From Lactobacillus kitasatonis DSM 16761 = JCM 1039 (lineage in GTDB: Bacteria > Bacillota > Bacilli > Lactobacillales > Lactobacillaceae), in contig NZ_BALU01000009.1 in assembly GCF_000615285.1 (NCBI RefSeq), positions 1-64,000 of the forward strand: a stretch of DNA of 64,000 nt. Direction: 5' to 3'. The notes under the pieces are model-generated. The model did not search any database. It was not told the DNA's origin and was given only the letters and a program-made list of their open reading frames with translations. The position numbers and the translations under genes were made by a program. This document shows positions 7,728-17,439 of this stretch, piece after piece. How positions within the stretch are numbered: the first letter of the stretch is position 1; each line of letters starts with the position of its first letter.

Positions 7728-8381
7728 ATGGTAAATCCAAAATGTATTGAAAAAGCACCTGCTGCTGAAGTTAAAGCTCAATTAGAACGTGAAAATGTTA
7801 AAGGCCGTCAAATCGGCATTATGGGCGGTACTTTTAATCCTGTCCATATTGCTCACTTGGTTGCGGCCGAACAAGCAATGACTAAATTGCGTTTGGATGA
7901 GGTTTGGTTTATGCCAGATAATATTCCACCTCACAAGAATGCACCATTAACATCAGCTAAAGATAGAGCGACGATGTTAGATTTGGCAACTCGTGATAAT
8001 CCTAAGTTTAGGGTTAAATTGCTTGAATTGTTCCGTGGCGGCGTTTCTTATACTGTAGATACAATGCGCTACTTAAAGGAAAAAGCACCACAGAACAATT
8101 ACTATTTAATCATGGGAAGCGACCAAGTTAACAGCTTCCATACTTGGAAAGAAGCACCAACTTTGGCTAAAATGGTTACGCTGGTCGGAATTCGTCGCCC
8201 TGGCTATCCACAAGATCCGCAATATCCAATGATTTGGGTAGATGCGCCAGATATTCGTCTGAGTTCTACTGCAATTCGTCGCTCAGTGGCAACTGGCACT
8301 TCAATTAGATACTTGGTACCAGAACCAGTTAGACAATATATTGAAGAAAAGGGGCTTTACCTTGACGAAACTAACATTTAA
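7728..8381 (+). CDS. nadD: Nicotinate-nucleotide adenylyltransferase
   Basis: 217 residues. Transfers AMP from ATP to nicotinate mononucleotide in NAD synthesis. After a 25-residue N-terminal extension the nucleotidyltransferase core begins GIMGGTFNPVHIAHL (HxxH ATP motif) and ends with LSSTAIRRS. GAGG lies before the ATG at 7728. An internal ATG at 7821 (MGGTFNPVH) would cut the motif, so the upstream start is kept. The stop falls inside the coding start region of yqeK. Confidence 0.94.
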   Translation: MVNPKCIEKAPAAEVKAQLERENVKGRQIGIMGGTFNPVHIAHLVAAEQAMTKLRLDEVWFMPDNIPPHKNAPLTSAKDRATMLDLATRDNPKFRVKLLELFRGGVSYTVDTMRYLKEKAPQNNYYLIMGSDQVNSFHTWKEAPTLAKMVTLVGIRRPGYPQDPQYPMIWVDAPDIRLSSTAIRRSVATGTSIRYLVPEPVRQYIEEKGLYLDETNI

Positions 8382-8955
8382 AAAGACCTATTCACCATTA
8401 TCTAGTGATGAAATTATTGCTAAAGAAAAAGCTAACATGGACAAAAAGAGATTTAAGCACTGTGTTCGCGTTAGTGAAACTGCTCGTAAATTAGCAAAGT
8501 TGAACCACTATGATGAAGATAAGGCAGTACTTGCTGGATTTGTACATGATTATGCCAAACAAGTTCCCATTGAAGAATACCGTAAAGTAATTAAGGAACA
8601 AGACTTTGACAAGGATTTGCTTAATTGGAATCGTGCAATTTGGCACGGTATCGTCGGGACTTACTTTATCGAACACGATTTAAAGATTAGAGATCCCGAA
8701 ATTTTGACAGCCGTTCGTCGTCACACTACAGGTGATACTGAGATGACTACATTAGATAAGATCGTCTTCATGGCTGATTATATTGAACCTGGTCGTGATT
8801 TCGATGGTGTCGAAGAAGCGCGCAAAATTACTTATGCCAACCTTGATGAAGGTGTTGGCTACCAATTGGCTCACACCTTAGAGTTTTTAGTTGAAAAGAG
8901 AAATAGAATTTATCCACGCACTATAGAAGCATATAATGTTTGGAGTGCAAAATAA
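8362..8955 (+). CDS. yqeK: YqeK family HD-domain Ap4A hydrolase
   Basis: About 197 residues. YqeK proteins symmetrically split diadenosine tetraphosphate to ADP. HD metal ligands are visible: KHCVRVSETA (His), FVHDYAKQ (HD), the HGIVG His, and later DTEMTTLDKIVFMADYIEPGR (Asp). TTG at 8362 is chosen because AAAAGGGG (8346-8353) is eight bases upstream; it overlaps the end of nadD by 20 bases. Part of the yqeG-rsfS cluster. Confidence 0.88.
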   Translation: MTKLTFKKTYSPLSSDEIIAKEKANMDKKRFKHCVRVSETARKLAKLNHYDEDKAVLAGFVHDYAKQVPIEEYRKVIKEQDFDKDLLNWNRAIWHGIVGTYFIEHDLKIRDPEILTAVRRHTTGDTEMTTLDKIVFMADYIEPGRDFDGVEEARKITYANLDEGVGYQLAHTLEFLVEKRNRIYPRTIEAYNVWSAK

Positions 8956-8975
8956 TAAAAATAAGGAGAAAAAAT

Positions 8976-9323
8976 TTGACTAGTCAAGAAATTTTAGATT
9001 TTACAACAAAAGCAATTAGCGATCGTCACGGTGAAGATACCGAAGCGTATGATATGCGCGGTATCAGTATTTTAGCTGACTACTATGTAATCACTAGTGC
9101 AGGTTTCAACCGTCAACTTCACGCTATCGTTAACTCAATCGTTGATGAAGCTCACCAAAATAACTACACTGACTACCGTATTGAAGGTACTAGAGACTCT
9201 AACTGGCTCTTAGTAGACTTAGGCGACGTAGTAGTTAACATCTTTACCAAGGAAGCACGTGAGTTTTACAACCTTGAAAAGCTCTGGGCTAACGGTAAAC
9301 GCGTTGAATTAAAGGAAGACTAA
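8976..9323 (+). CDS. rsfS: Ribosome silencing factor
   Basis: 115 residues, family-typical. RsfS binds L14 on the 50S subunit and blocks 30S joining during starvation. It starts at TTG 8976 ([15 protein letters not shown]), seven bases after AAGGAG (8963-8968). Conserved segments [40 protein letters not shown] and the [10 protein letters not shown] tail are complete. It follows yqeK in the usual order. Confidence 0.93.
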   Translation: MTSQEILDFTTKAISDRHGEDTEAYDMRGISILADYYVITSAGFNRQLHAIVNSIVDEAHQNNYTDYRIEGTRDSNWLLVDLGDVVVNIFTKEAREFYNLEKLWANGKRVELKED

Positions 9324-9328
9324 TAAAA

Positions 9329-10480
9329 ATGAGCGTTGTGGGGATTATTTCAGAATTTAATCCTTTCCATAGTGGTCACGAATTTTTGTTAAATCAGGCA
9401 CGTTTAATTGCTAAAAATGATCCGATTGTAGTTATTATGTCAGGCAATTACGTCCAACGTGGCGAAATGGCGATCATGAGCAAATGGGAGCGAGCTAAAG
9501 CTGCCTTGCAATCAGGTGCTGATTTAGTATTTGAAACGCCTTTTTCTACAGCGGTTGAACCGGCTGATTTATTCTCATTAGGCAATATTGAACAATTGTC
9601 TAAGTTAGGCGTTACCGATTTAGTATTTGGGGTTGAAGATGCCAATTTGAATTTTGCTTACCTTGGTAGCAAAATTGCAGAAATTCCCCAAAATCATATG
9701 GACTTTAAGGATTATAGTCAGACCTATTCAACTCAATATAATCAAATGGTAGCCCGAGAAGTAGGCCATGAAATTAATCAACCTAATGCCATTTTAGGTT
9801 TAGCCTATGCTGTGGCAAACCACAATTTGGGCTCACCTTTAAAATTGCATCCCATCAATCGAATCGGTGCGGGTCACGACGATTTATTGCAGCGTAGCAG
9901 CGTAGTACAAAGTGCCAGTGCAATTCGAAACCTGCTTTTGCATGGCGAAGATACCAGCAATTTGAAGTACTGGATGCCTAAAGCAGAAGCCGCAACTTTG
10001 AGCAAGCAAAAAATATATCCTAACTGGAACTTGCTATATCCATTTTTGAAGTACCGCATTGAATCTTCTTCAGTTGAAGAATTGCGTCAGATTTATCAAA
10101 TGAGTGAAGGACTTGAGTATAAGATGAAGCAAGAGATTCACTTGTCACGTGATTTCACTGAATTCTTGCGTAGAATCAAGTCCAAGCGGTATACTTATTC
10201 TCGTTTGCGTCGTTTGAGCTTGTATACATTATTGAATGTAACTCAAGATGATATGATTGCTAGTTTTAATCATGAATCGTTGATGTTACTTGGCTTTAGC
10301 AAAATTGGACGTAAATTTTTAAAAAATAACCGTAAGAATTTCCAAACGGAAATTATTTCTAAAGTTGATAAAAGAAGTGCAAAGGATGGTTCTCTTGCAC
10401 TTCAAGTTAGAACTGATCGTTTATTTGAACAAATAATGGGGGTTGACCAAAACTTTGGCCGGCGTCCAATCGAGGTGTAA
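9329..10480 (+). CDS. tmcAL: tRNA(Met) cytidine acetate ligase (TmcAL/YlbM)
   Basis: 383 residues, normal length. TmcAL uses acetate and ATP to make N4-acetylcytidine at the wobble position of elongator tRNA-Met. The N-terminal nucleotidyltransferase motif [17 protein letters not shown] (HxGH) and the following [12 protein letters not shown] are diagnostic. Five bases separate it from rsfS and its stop overlaps the ribosome-binding site of the next gene, so it belongs to the same operon. Confidence 0.92.
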   Translation: MSVVGIISEFNPFHSGHEFLLNQARLIAKNDPIVVIMSGNYVQRGEMAIMSKWERAKAALQSGADLVFETPFSTAVEPADLFSLGNIEQLSKLGVTDLVFGVEDANLNFAYLGSKIAEIPQNHMDFKDYSQTYSTQYNQMVAREVGHEINQPNAILGLAYAVANHNLGSPLKLHPINRIGAGHDDLLQRSSVVQSASAIRNLLLHGEDTSNLKYWMPKAEAATLSKQKIYPNWNLLYPFLKYRIESSSVEELRQIYQMSEGLEYKMKQEIHLSRDFTEFLRRIKSKRYTYSRLRRLSLYTLLNVTQDDMIASFNHESLMLLGFSKIGRKFLKNNRKNFQTEIISKVDKRSAKDGSLALQVRTDRLFEQIMGVDQNFGRRPIEV

Positions 10481-10481
10481 T

Positions 10482-11039
10482 ATGTTAGAAATTAGTTTTT
10501 CTAAAATAAAGAATGCTTCTGAGCCACTTACTCATATTGAACGTGATGTAGAGATGCGCCCAGAATTTTTCAAGCGAAGTAAGGAACTTTTGATTGATGC
10601 AAAAAACGTGCATCTATCCGGAGATTTGTTCTATCAAGAACCATTTGTGACCGGCAATTTTTATATAACAGCTGACTTAACAGTTCCATCTAGTAGAAGC
10701 TTAAAACCGGTTGCTTATCATGAAGATTTTACTTTTGTAGAAAACTACATTGATCGCAAACCTACAAAAGAAGAATTAGAAGATAATGACACAATTGTGC
10801 AAGTAGATAATGATGTTATCGATCTGCAAACTGCTGTTGAAGATAACATGTTGCTGAATATTCCAACTACTATTTTGACACCGGAAGAAAAGGAAAAGAA
10901 TATTTTCCCAGAAGGTAATGGCTGGGAAGTTATCTCTGAATCTGCCTTTGATGAAGGAAAGAAGAATCAAGTTAACCCAGCTTTCGCAAAGCTGAAAGTA
11001 TTGCTTGATAATAAAGATGACAAAAACGATAAAAAATAG
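10482..11039 (+). CDS. YceD family protein (DUF177)
   Basis: 185 residues. ATG at 10482 is preferred, with GAGGTG (10472-10477) embedded in the end of tmcAL. The protein has the DUF177 pattern (early LEISFSKIKNAS, central LSGDLFYQEPFVTGNFYITADLTVPSSRSL, and DxxxDLQTAVEDNMLLNIP). The family is linked to 23S rRNA or 50S maturation and is commonly next to rpmF, but no rpmF follows here; a terminator does. The C-terminus is a charged tail (DDKNDKK). Confidence 0.85.
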   Translation: MLEISFSKIKNASEPLTHIERDVEMRPEFFKRSKELLIDAKNVHLSGDLFYQEPFVTGNFYITADLTVPSSRSLKPVAYHEDFTFVENYIDRKPTKEELEDNDTIVQVDNDVIDLQTAVEDNMLLNIPTTILTPEEKEKNIFPEGNGWEVISESAFDEGKKNQVNPAFAKLKVLLDNKDDKNDKK

Positions 11040-11056
11040 TAACAAAATTATCGAAA

Positions 11057-11088
11057 CAATCAAAGAAATTTAACTTTGATTGTTTTTT
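11057..11088 (+). terminator. Terminator of the yqeG-DUF177 cluster
   Basis: Perfect 9-bp stem CAATCAAAG / CTTTGATTG with an 8-base loop followed by TTTTTT. Confidence 0.9.
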
Positions 11089-11195
11089 AATCTTGTTTTG
11101 AAGTGATATTTAAAGTATCCTTTAATTATACAAACATTTTTTAATTAATTTATTAGTAATAAAGAACAAATTGATCTATGAGGAACTGAGATAAC

Positions 11196-11912
11196 ATGGC
11201 AAAAATTCTTATTATTGAAGATGAAAAGAACTTGGCTCGCTTTGTAGAGCTTGAATTACAACATGAAAATTATGAAACTGTAGTAGAAAATAACGGTCGT
11301 AAAGGTTTAGACGATGCCCTTTCCCAAGATTTTGATGCAATTTTGCTTGACTTAATGCTTCCAGATTTGAACGGTTTGGAAATTGCACGTCGTGTACGTC
11401 AAGTTAAGACTACTCCTATCATTATGATGACTGCGCGTGATTCCGTAATTGATCGTGTATCAGGCTTGGATCACGGTGCTGATGACTATATCGTTAAGCC
11501 ATTTGCTATTGAAGAACTTCTTGCACGTTTACGTGCCGTTTTGCGCCGTGTAAAGATTGAAAAGGATGCTTCTAAAGTAACTGTTGCTAAGCAAAAGATC
11601 GTTAAGTTCAAGGACTTGACTATTGAAACTGCCAACAGAATTGTTCACCGTGGTGATGGTAAGGCAATTGATTTGACTAAACGTGAATACAACTTGCTTA
11701 TGACGTTGATCGAAAACAAGAACAACGTTGTTAGTCGTGATCAATTGTTAAACAAGATTTGGGGACCTGAATCAAACATTGAAACTAATGTTGTAGAAGT
11801 TTACGTTCGTTATTTACGTAACAAGATCGATGTACCAGGTCAACCATCTTACATCAAGACAGTACGTGGTACTGGATACATGGTAAGAGATGAAGATGAT
11901 GATCAAGAATAA
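11196..11912 (+). CDS. OmpR-family response regulator
   Basis: 238 residues: receiver domain (residues 1-120; acidic pair ED at 8-9, phosphoacceptor Asp in ILLDLMLPD near 53, Thr in MMTARD, Lys in IVKPF) and a C-terminal winged helix (about 140-235, ending TVRGTGYMV). The kinase gene overlaps its 3' end. The pair resembles ArlRS-type systems and lies in the position I recall for the L. acidophilus LBA1524/1525 pair linked to acid tolerance; that correspondence is from memory. Confidence 0.92.
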   Translation: MAKILIIEDEKNLARFVELELQHENYETVVENNGRKGLDDALSQDFDAILLDLMLPDLNGLEIARRVRQVKTTPIIMMTARDSVIDRVSGLDHGADDYIVKPFAIEELLARLRAVLRRVKIEKDASKVTVAKQKIVKFKDLTIETANRIVHRGDGKAIDLTKREYNLLMTLIENKNNVVSRDQLLNKIWGPESNIETNVVEVYVRYLRNKIDVPGQPSYIKTVRGTGYMVRDEDDDQE

Positions 11913-13475
11913 AAGAGATAGAGCTAAAGAGACCAAGCATTCATCGCTAGTTGTACGATGGGTAAGTATCGTTGCACTGACGATTACGGTCTCTTTTGTC
12001 TTATTTTCAGTTGTGGTTTATCAAATTGTAAGTAAGCAATCGATGAACCAGCAGGAAGAAACTTCCAACAATGTAGTGGTTACGCTTGAGCGGACGTTAA
12101 GTTCGATTCCAGATGAGTTGGAGATTTCGAATGTCATTCCGTCGCTATCGCCATCTACAAGGCGAATCTTGAACGGCGGTCCTGCCATTAGCAGCAAAGA
12201 TACGCGGAACAATGCCTTTAGCGACAACCTGATTTCGTTAATATCCAATCCTGATATTAACGTAGCTGTCTACAATCGGCATAACGAGGTTGTCTTTGCC
12301 AATGGTGATACGACGCCAAAGTTTAGTCCTTTTAAGGGTAATCGCAGGGTAGTACAGGTTAAACGAAATAATAAAACGACTCTAGTCACCTACCAAAAGG
12401 TGTACTCGGCCGTTAATAATAAATTGACTGGGTATGTGGTTGTCTCAAATAAAATGACGTATTACAACCATTTGATGAGCAACTTGCTGCACTGGATGCT
12501 GATTATTTCGCTGATTGCAATTATCTTCTTTGTGGCTATTTCATATGTCTTGGTAGTCAATGTTGTTAGACCGATTAAGACAATGTCTAAAGTGGCTAAG
12601 GAAGTTAATGCTGATCCAAATAGTGAGGCCAGAATTAAGCCGCTTAATCGTGACGATGAATTAGCAGAGCTGGCCAGTTCTATCAACCAGATGCTGGATC
12701 GGATGCAGAGTTATATTGAACAGCAAAAGCAGTTTGTTGGGGATGTTTCTCACGAATTGCGGACCCCTGTTGCCGTAATTGAAGGACACTTAAACATGCT
12801 GGAGCGGTGGGGCAAGGATGACCCGCAAATTTTGGATGAATCAATCAAGCCTCATTGCAAGAAGCCGATCGAATGAAGCACCTGATCCAAGAAATGCTTG
12901 ATTTAACTAGAGCTGAACAAATTGATGTGCAATATCCATATGAAATAACTAACGTCAATGAAGTAGTACGAAGAGTTGTTTCTGATTTGGCAATGGTTCA
13001 CCCTGACTTTAAGATTCAGCTTGATGAGGATGACTTGCCTGATGATACTGAGATTCAAATGTATCACGGTCACCTTGAACAACTATTGGTCATTTTGATC
13101 GATAATGGTATTAAATACTCAACGGATCGTAAGCAGATCAATGTTTCTGCCGGTGTAACCAAAAAAGAAGTCAGCATCATGGTGCAAGACTTCGGTGAAG
13201 GTATTTCACCAGAAGATCAAAAGAAGATCTTTAATCGCTTCTATAGAGTGGACAAGGCCAGAACCCGTGAAAAGGGCGGTAATGGTTTAGGTTTATCAAT
13301 CGCTCAAAAATTAGTTGATAGTTATAAGGGCGAAATCAGTGTTGAATCTGTAGAAGGACAAGGCAGTCAATTTAAGATGGTCTTCCCAGTTCTTTCTAAA
13401 AAGCGTGCCGCTAAATTACGAAAGATTGAAGCAGAAAAACATAAAAATGATGTGCCAGATGGCATTTTAAAGTAA
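11890..13475 (+). CDS. Sensor histidine kinase, one-base frameshift
   Basis: Two membrane helices (about residues 25-45 and 195-222) enclose an extracytoplasmic sensor. HAMP, the dimerisation domain with VSHELRTPV (phospho-His), then a break: the first frame ends SIKPHCKKPIE at 12876 and the second resumes QEADRMKHLIQEMLDLTRAEQ. Adding one G at about 12849 (AAG GCC TCA TTG) gives SIKASLQEADRMKHL and a 528-residue kinase with N-box, G1 (DFGEGI) and G2 (GNGLGLSIA). Overlap with the regulator gene implies coupling. Likely a sequencing gap, otherwise a severed kinase. Confidence 0.88.
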
Positions 13476-13480
13476 AAAAA

Positions 13481-13508
13481 TAGGACCTGGAATTTTCCAG
13501 ATCCTTTT
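13481..13508. terminator. Bidirectional terminator between kinase and yidC
   Basis: AGGACCTGGAA / TTCCAGATCCT stem (one mismatch) with A run before and T run after, serving the kinase (+) and yidC (-). Confidence 0.85.
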
Positions 13509-13520
13509 TTTGTATCTTAA

Positions 13521-14489
13521 TTATTTTCTTCTTTGTTGCTTACCCTTGTTGCGGTTACGTAAATCTTGGTGCAATTCTTTCTTAGCTTCGGTATTAGCAG
13601 TATTGCTTTCGCCGCTAGGATTGAATAAAGCATCAACCTTTTCTTTGGTAACAACTACTTCAACCGGCTTTTCCTTTAATTCTTCAGCCACGTGTTGCTT
13701 AACCTTAGGGGTGAGGACGAAGGTGACGATTAATTGTTGGATAATCATTACCAAGTTACCTGCGGCCCAGTATAAAGCTAACGCACCTGAGAATGACAAA
13801 CTGAAGAATAAAGTCATAATTGGGTTAACGATCATCATCGATTGCATTGTCTTCTTTTGTTCTTCAGGGATGCCGATCAATGAGATGTAACCTTGAATAA
13901 CTGTGAAGACAGTCGCAATGATAGCCAAAACTACTGATTTTTGACTAAGGGAGATGCCAAAGAATGTTGAGTGCGCTAATTGTGGTGAGTAAAATACCGC
14001 TTGGTAAATTCCCCACATAATAGGCAACTGAATAATCAAAGGCAAGCATCCCATACCGCCAGTCAAAGAAACTTGGTTCTTTGAATATAGCTCTCTTTGC
14101 CAACCTGATAAGGTCATTTGTTGGTCAGGGGTAATTCCCTTATGCTTCATTGCAGCTTGAATGAGCTTCATTTGTGGCTGCAGACGAGCCATTTTTTCTT
14201 GTTGGCGTACGCTCTTATTTTGTTGCACAAGCATAAGAGGCATCAAAATAAGACGAACGACAAAAGTAATGATCACGATACCCCAGCCAGCGCCATTTTC
14301 GCCGCCGATCATGTGGGCAGTTTGGATCATAATGTTTTGCAAGGGACGACCTAACCATTGGTAAACCCAACCGTAGATTCCGCTGTGGGGAGCCACATTA
14401 GGGTTATTGGTAGCGCCACATGCACTCAATACAAGAGCAGCGACTACTAAGAGTGCCAATACTCCTGTATATCTCTTAATTTTTTTCAT
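13521..14489 (-). CDS. yidC: YidC/Oxa1 family membrane protein insertase (lipoprotein)
   Basis: About 322 residues starting MKKIKRYTG. A lipoprotein signal with LSAC lipobox (residues about 20-23) is typical of Gram-positive YidC. Five membrane segments follow, with the conserved hydrophilic-groove Arg in FVVRLILMPLM, and the amphipathic region QPQMKLIQAAMKHKG. The C-terminus is charged and ends NRNKGKQQRRK, likely ribosome-binding. Neighbouring acylphosphatase on the same strand matches the usual second yidC locus of lactic acid bacteria. An upstream in-frame GTG at 14504 is possible but less natural. Confidence 0.92.
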   Translation of the reverse strand: MKKIKRYTGVLALLVVAALVLSACGATNNPNVAPHSGIYGWVYQWLGRPLQNIMIQTAHMIGGENGAGWGIVIITFVVRLILMPLMLVQQNKSVRQQEKMARLQPQMKLIQAAMKHKGITPDQQMTLSGWQRELYSKNQVSLTGGMGCLPLIIQLPIMWGIYQAVFYSPQLAHSTFFGISLSQKSVVLAIIATVFTVIQGYISLIGIPEEQKKTMQSMMIVNPIMTLFFSLSFSGALALYWAAGNLVMIIQQLIVTFVLTPKVKQHVAEELKEKPVEVVVTKEKVDALFNPSGESNTANTEAKKELHQDLRNRNKGKQQRRK

Positions 14490-14529
14490 TAAAATAATCA
14501 CCACTTAGTTTCTATTAAAAAATGTATCT

Positions 14530-14802
14530 CTAATATAATACATTAAAGGTATGCATTTTTTCCACATTTGAGGCTAATTCTTGGTCAATGTTTTCAATAT
14601 GAGCAAAACCTGATGCAGATGGCAATTTTTCAATAAAGCGATCAAGCTCGCTAGGTTCGCCTTGGATGTAAATAGTTACGGTGCCGTCTGAATTATTTCT
14701 TACTGTGCCGGGGATGCCCATTTTATTGGCCAGCATTTGTGTGCTCCAGCGAAAACCTACGCCTTGAACTAAACCCGAAACAACTAATTTTCTAGTTTCC
14801 AT
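14530..14802 (-). CDS. acyP: Acylphosphatase
   Basis: 90 residues, family length. Hydrolyses acyl phosphates such as acetyl phosphate. VSGLVQGVGFRWSTQ carries the phosphate-binding loop with catalytic Arg, and GTVRNNSDGTV the catalytic Asn. It lies 40 bases upstream of yidC on the same strand and divergent from the spoU gene. Confidence 0.94.
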   Translation of the reverse strand: METRKLVVSGLVQGVGFRWSTQMLANKMGIPGTVRNNSDGTVTIYIQGEPSELDRFIEKLPSASGFAHIENIDQELASNVEKMHTFNVLY

Positions 14803-14892
14803 AGTGAATGCCTCGTTTTCAATTAATTTATCTTTTTTCTATATACAATTATCCATTATAATGGGGACAGAAGCAAAAAGGAGCAGAGAATT

Positions 14893-15659
14893 ATGCAACA
14901 AATTAGTTCAGTTAATAATGCAACAATTAAAAAATTAGCTAAATTAAAGCAAAAGAAATATCGTGATGAAGAAAACCGCTACTTAATTGAAGGGTTTCAC
15001 TTGTTTGAAGAAGCTGTTAAAGCAGGCAAGAAATATCAATATGTCTTAGGAACAGAAGAAGCTCTTGATCAAGTAAACGAAGACTACGATATTGATTTAG
15101 ATGGCAAAAACGTAATTTTAATCAATAAAGCAATTGCCCGTCATTTGAGCAGCACTAAGAATTCACAAGAAATCTTCATGGTACTTAAGATCGATCAACC
15201 TAAGGAATTTCCATTTAATTATGGTAAATGGGTCTTGCTTGATAATTTAGCTGATCCAGGCAATGTTGGTACGATCATTAGAACTGCCGATGCCGCTGGT
15301 TTTGATGGCGTGGTTTTGTCACCAGAAAGTGCTGACTTATACAATCCTAAGACGCAACGCGCTATGCAAGGAAGTCAATTCCACATTGATTTGATTAAGC
15401 GCGACTTAGCAGACGTCATCACTGATTTCCAAGATTCTGCAATTCCTGTTTATGCCAGCATGCTTGATAAATCAGCTAAGCAATTGCAAGACTTTGAGAA
15501 GGTGCCACAACTTGCTTTAATTATCGGTAACGAAGCACATGGCGTAAGCGAAGCTATTGCTAGTTAAGTGATGAAAAGCTCTATATTCCAATCAAAGGCA
15601 AGGCAGAATCATTGAATGCGGCTGTGGCTGCCGGTATTATGATTTACCACTTTGCTTAA
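14893..15659 (+). CDS. SpoU/TrmH family RNA 2'-O-methyltransferase, one-base frameshift
   Basis: Methylates ribose 2'-OH of rRNA or tRNA. An N-terminal substrate-binding domain (residues 1-95) is followed by the SPOUT knot: motif 1 LLDNLADPGNVGTIIRTADAAGFDGVVL, motif 2 LALIIGNEAHGVSE. The frame ends at TAA right after EAIAS; adding one A at about 15562 (GCT AAG TTA AGT) gives AKLSDEKLYIPIKGKAESLNAAVAAGIMIYHFA and a normal 255-residue protein with intact motif 3. A consensus gap is likely. Exact RNA target is unclear. Confidence 0.88.
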
Positions 15660-15662
15660 TAC

Positions 15663-15691
15663 TTGTAATTAGTAAGTACTTTCTCTATAAT
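15663..15691 (+). promoter_or_regulatory. Promoter of the HxlR regulator gene
   Basis: TTGTAA (15663-15668), 17-base spacer, TATAAT (15686-15691). Confidence 0.65.
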
Positions 15692-15751
15692 AGATAAGAA
15701 AATATATTAATATTTTTATTGGAATTATACCAATGAATAGGGGAGATACTT

Positions 15752-16102
15752 ATGCAAGAAGTTAAAGAAAAAAAGGAGTCAACTCCTTGTAAACCGGAGG
15801 ATTATGAATTGTGTGGTCACTTTATCAATGCCTTTCGAATTATTGGTAAAAAGTGGAATGGCTTAATCATTAGCTCATTGTGCAACACAGAAGATATGCG
15901 CTTTAAGGATCTGGCTCGCTGCATTGAAGCTTGTTCAGATAGAGTTTTAGTTGAACGCTTGAAGGAACTTGAAAAAGACGATATCGTAAAGCGTACTGTC
16001 AACCAAGACACAGGCATTATTTCCTATAGCTTGACCGAAAAGGGGGCTGAACTTAAGCCAGTCTTTGATCAAGTTCATGATTGGGCAGATAAGTGGGCCT
16101 AA
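15752..16102 (+). CDS. HxlR family winged-helix regulator
   Basis: 116 residues. The HxlR pattern is clear: an early Cys (CKPEDYELCGHF), IIGKKWNGLIISSLCNTEDMRFKDLARCIEACSDRVLVERLKELEKDDIVKR and the wing TGIISYSLTEKGAEL. Family members respond to electrophiles or oxidants, sometimes through the N-terminal Cys. GGGGAG is eight bases before ATG. It has its own promoter and lies alone between spoU and the pheS T-box leader; targets are unknown. Confidence 0.88.
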   Translation: MQEVKEKKESTPCKPEDYELCGHFINAFRIIGKKWNGLIISSLCNTEDMRFKDLARCIEACSDRVLVERLKELEKDDIVKRTVNQDTGIISYSLTEKGAELKPVFDQVHDWADKWA

Positions 16103-16106
16103 GGGC

Positions 16107-16368
16107 TTGCAAGAATTCCAAAAAAGAAATATTATATTAGGTAATTACTAAGATCAAGACTAGTAACAATATTGGCTTCTAAAAAGAGAGTCTTCTTTAA
16201 CAAGCTGAAAGAGAAGATAGAAGAACAGTTGTGAATTTCATCTTGGGAGTAGAATCTAACCCATTCCGGTATTTCACCGTTAACGAAAACTTAAGTGTGG
16301 ACATACTATGTCCAAACTAGGGTGGTACCGCGAAGCTTCGTCCCTATTAGGGACGGAGCTTTTTTGTT
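16107..16368 (+). promoter_or_regulatory. Phe T-box leader (promoter, antiterminator, terminator) of pheST
   Basis: Promoter TTGCAA (16107-16112) and TATTAT (16130-16135) with a 17-base spacer. The T-box sequence AGGGTGGTACCGCG at 16319-16332 is exact to consensus, followed by the terminator AAGCTTCGTCCC / GGGACGGAGCTT and a T run (16333-16366). Uncharged tRNA-Phe should stabilise the antiterminator and allow pheST transcription. A TTC at 16237-16239 followed by A is a good candidate specifier codon, though I have not folded stem I. Confidence 0.92.
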
Positions 16369-16386
16369 TTTGAAAGGAAAGAATTA

Positions 16387-17436
16387 ATGGACTTATTTGA
16401 TAAGTTAAAAGAGCTTCATGAAGAAGGACTCAAGCAAATCAATAAAGCTACTGACGAGCAAACTTTAAATAAGGTAAGAGTTGAGCTTGTTGGTCGTAAA
16501 GGTGAATTAACCAAAATTTTGCACTCAATGCGTGATGTTGCACCAGAAGACAGACGTAAAGTCGGTCAAAAGGTTAACCAATTGCGTGACTTGTTCAATG
16601 CGCAATTAGATGCAGCCAAGGAAGATATTGTTAAAGCTGTTTTAGCTAAGCGTCTTGAAGACGAAAGAATTGACGTTACTTTGCCAGGTCGCGAAGGCCA
16701 CTTAGGTTCAAAGCACCCAATCAACATCATCTTGGATGACCTTGAAAGTTACTTCATTGGTATGGGCTACAAGGTTGTACAAGGTCCAGAAATTGAAACA
16801 GACCACTACTGTTTCGAAATGATGAACTTGCCAAAAGATCACCCAGCACGTGATATGCAAGCTACTTTCTACATTGACGATGAAGATTTGCTTAGAAGTC
16901 AAACTTCAGGTGACCAAGCTCGTGTCCTTGAAAAGCATGACTTCTCAAGAGGCCCACTTAAGATGGTTGGTCCTGGTAAGGTTTACCGTCGTGATGATGA
17001 CGATGCAACTCACTCACACCAATTCATGCAAATGGAAGGTTTAGTTGTCGATAAGAACGTAACCATGAGTGATTTGAAGGGTACTCTTGAAATGATCGCT
17101 AAGCACGTCTTCGGTCAAGATAGAGCAACTCGTCTTCGTCCAAGTTACTTCCCATTCACCGAACCATCAGTTGAAATGGACGTATCTTGCTTCAACTGTA
17201 ACGGCAAGGGTTGTCCTATTTGTAAATACACTGGCTGGATCGAAGTATTAGGTGCCGGTATGGTTCACCCTAATGTTTTGGAAAGTGCTGGCGTTGACTC
17301 AAACGTTTACGGTGGTTTCGCCTTCGGTGTAGGACTTGATCGTTTTGCAATTTTGAAATACGGCATTGACGACATCCGTGACTTCTACACTAACGATGTT
17401 CGTTTCTTAGAGCAATTCCGCAAGGAGGAAAAATAA
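16387..17436 (+). CDS. pheS: Phenylalanine-tRNA ligase alpha subunit
   Basis: 349 residues, normal length. Residues 1-85 form the tRNA-contacting coiled coil; the class II catalytic core follows with motif 1 ([14 protein letters not shown]), motif 2 ([22 protein letters not shown]) and motif 3 ([16 protein letters not shown]). A Cys-rich segment ([17 protein letters not shown]) is present as in Firmicute PheS. Three bases separate it from pheT, with which it forms the heterotetramer. Controlled by the T-box upstream. Confidence 0.97.
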   Translation: MDLFDKLKELHEEGLKQINKATDEQTLNKVRVELVGRKGELTKILHSMRDVAPEDRRKVGQKVNQLRDLFNAQLDAAKEDIVKAVLAKRLEDERIDVTLPGREGHLGSKHPINIILDDLESYFIGMGYKVVQGPEIETDHYCFEMMNLPKDHPARDMQATFYIDDEDLLRSQTSGDQARVLEKHDFSRGPLKMVGPGKVYRRDDDDATHSHQFMQMEGLVVDKNVTMSDLKGTLEMIAKHVFGQDRATRLRPSYFPFTEPSVEMDVSCFNCNGKGCPICKYTGWIEVLGAGMVHPNVLESAGVDSNVYGGFAFGVGLDRFAILKYGIDDIRDFYTNDVRFLEQFRKEEK

Positions 17437-17439
17437 TAG

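Noticed and set aside
13510-13890. Plus-strand frame over yidC, also 14118-14364
   Set aside because: Antisense shadows of a clear membrane protein gene; leucine/serine-rich translation typical of reversed membrane helices.
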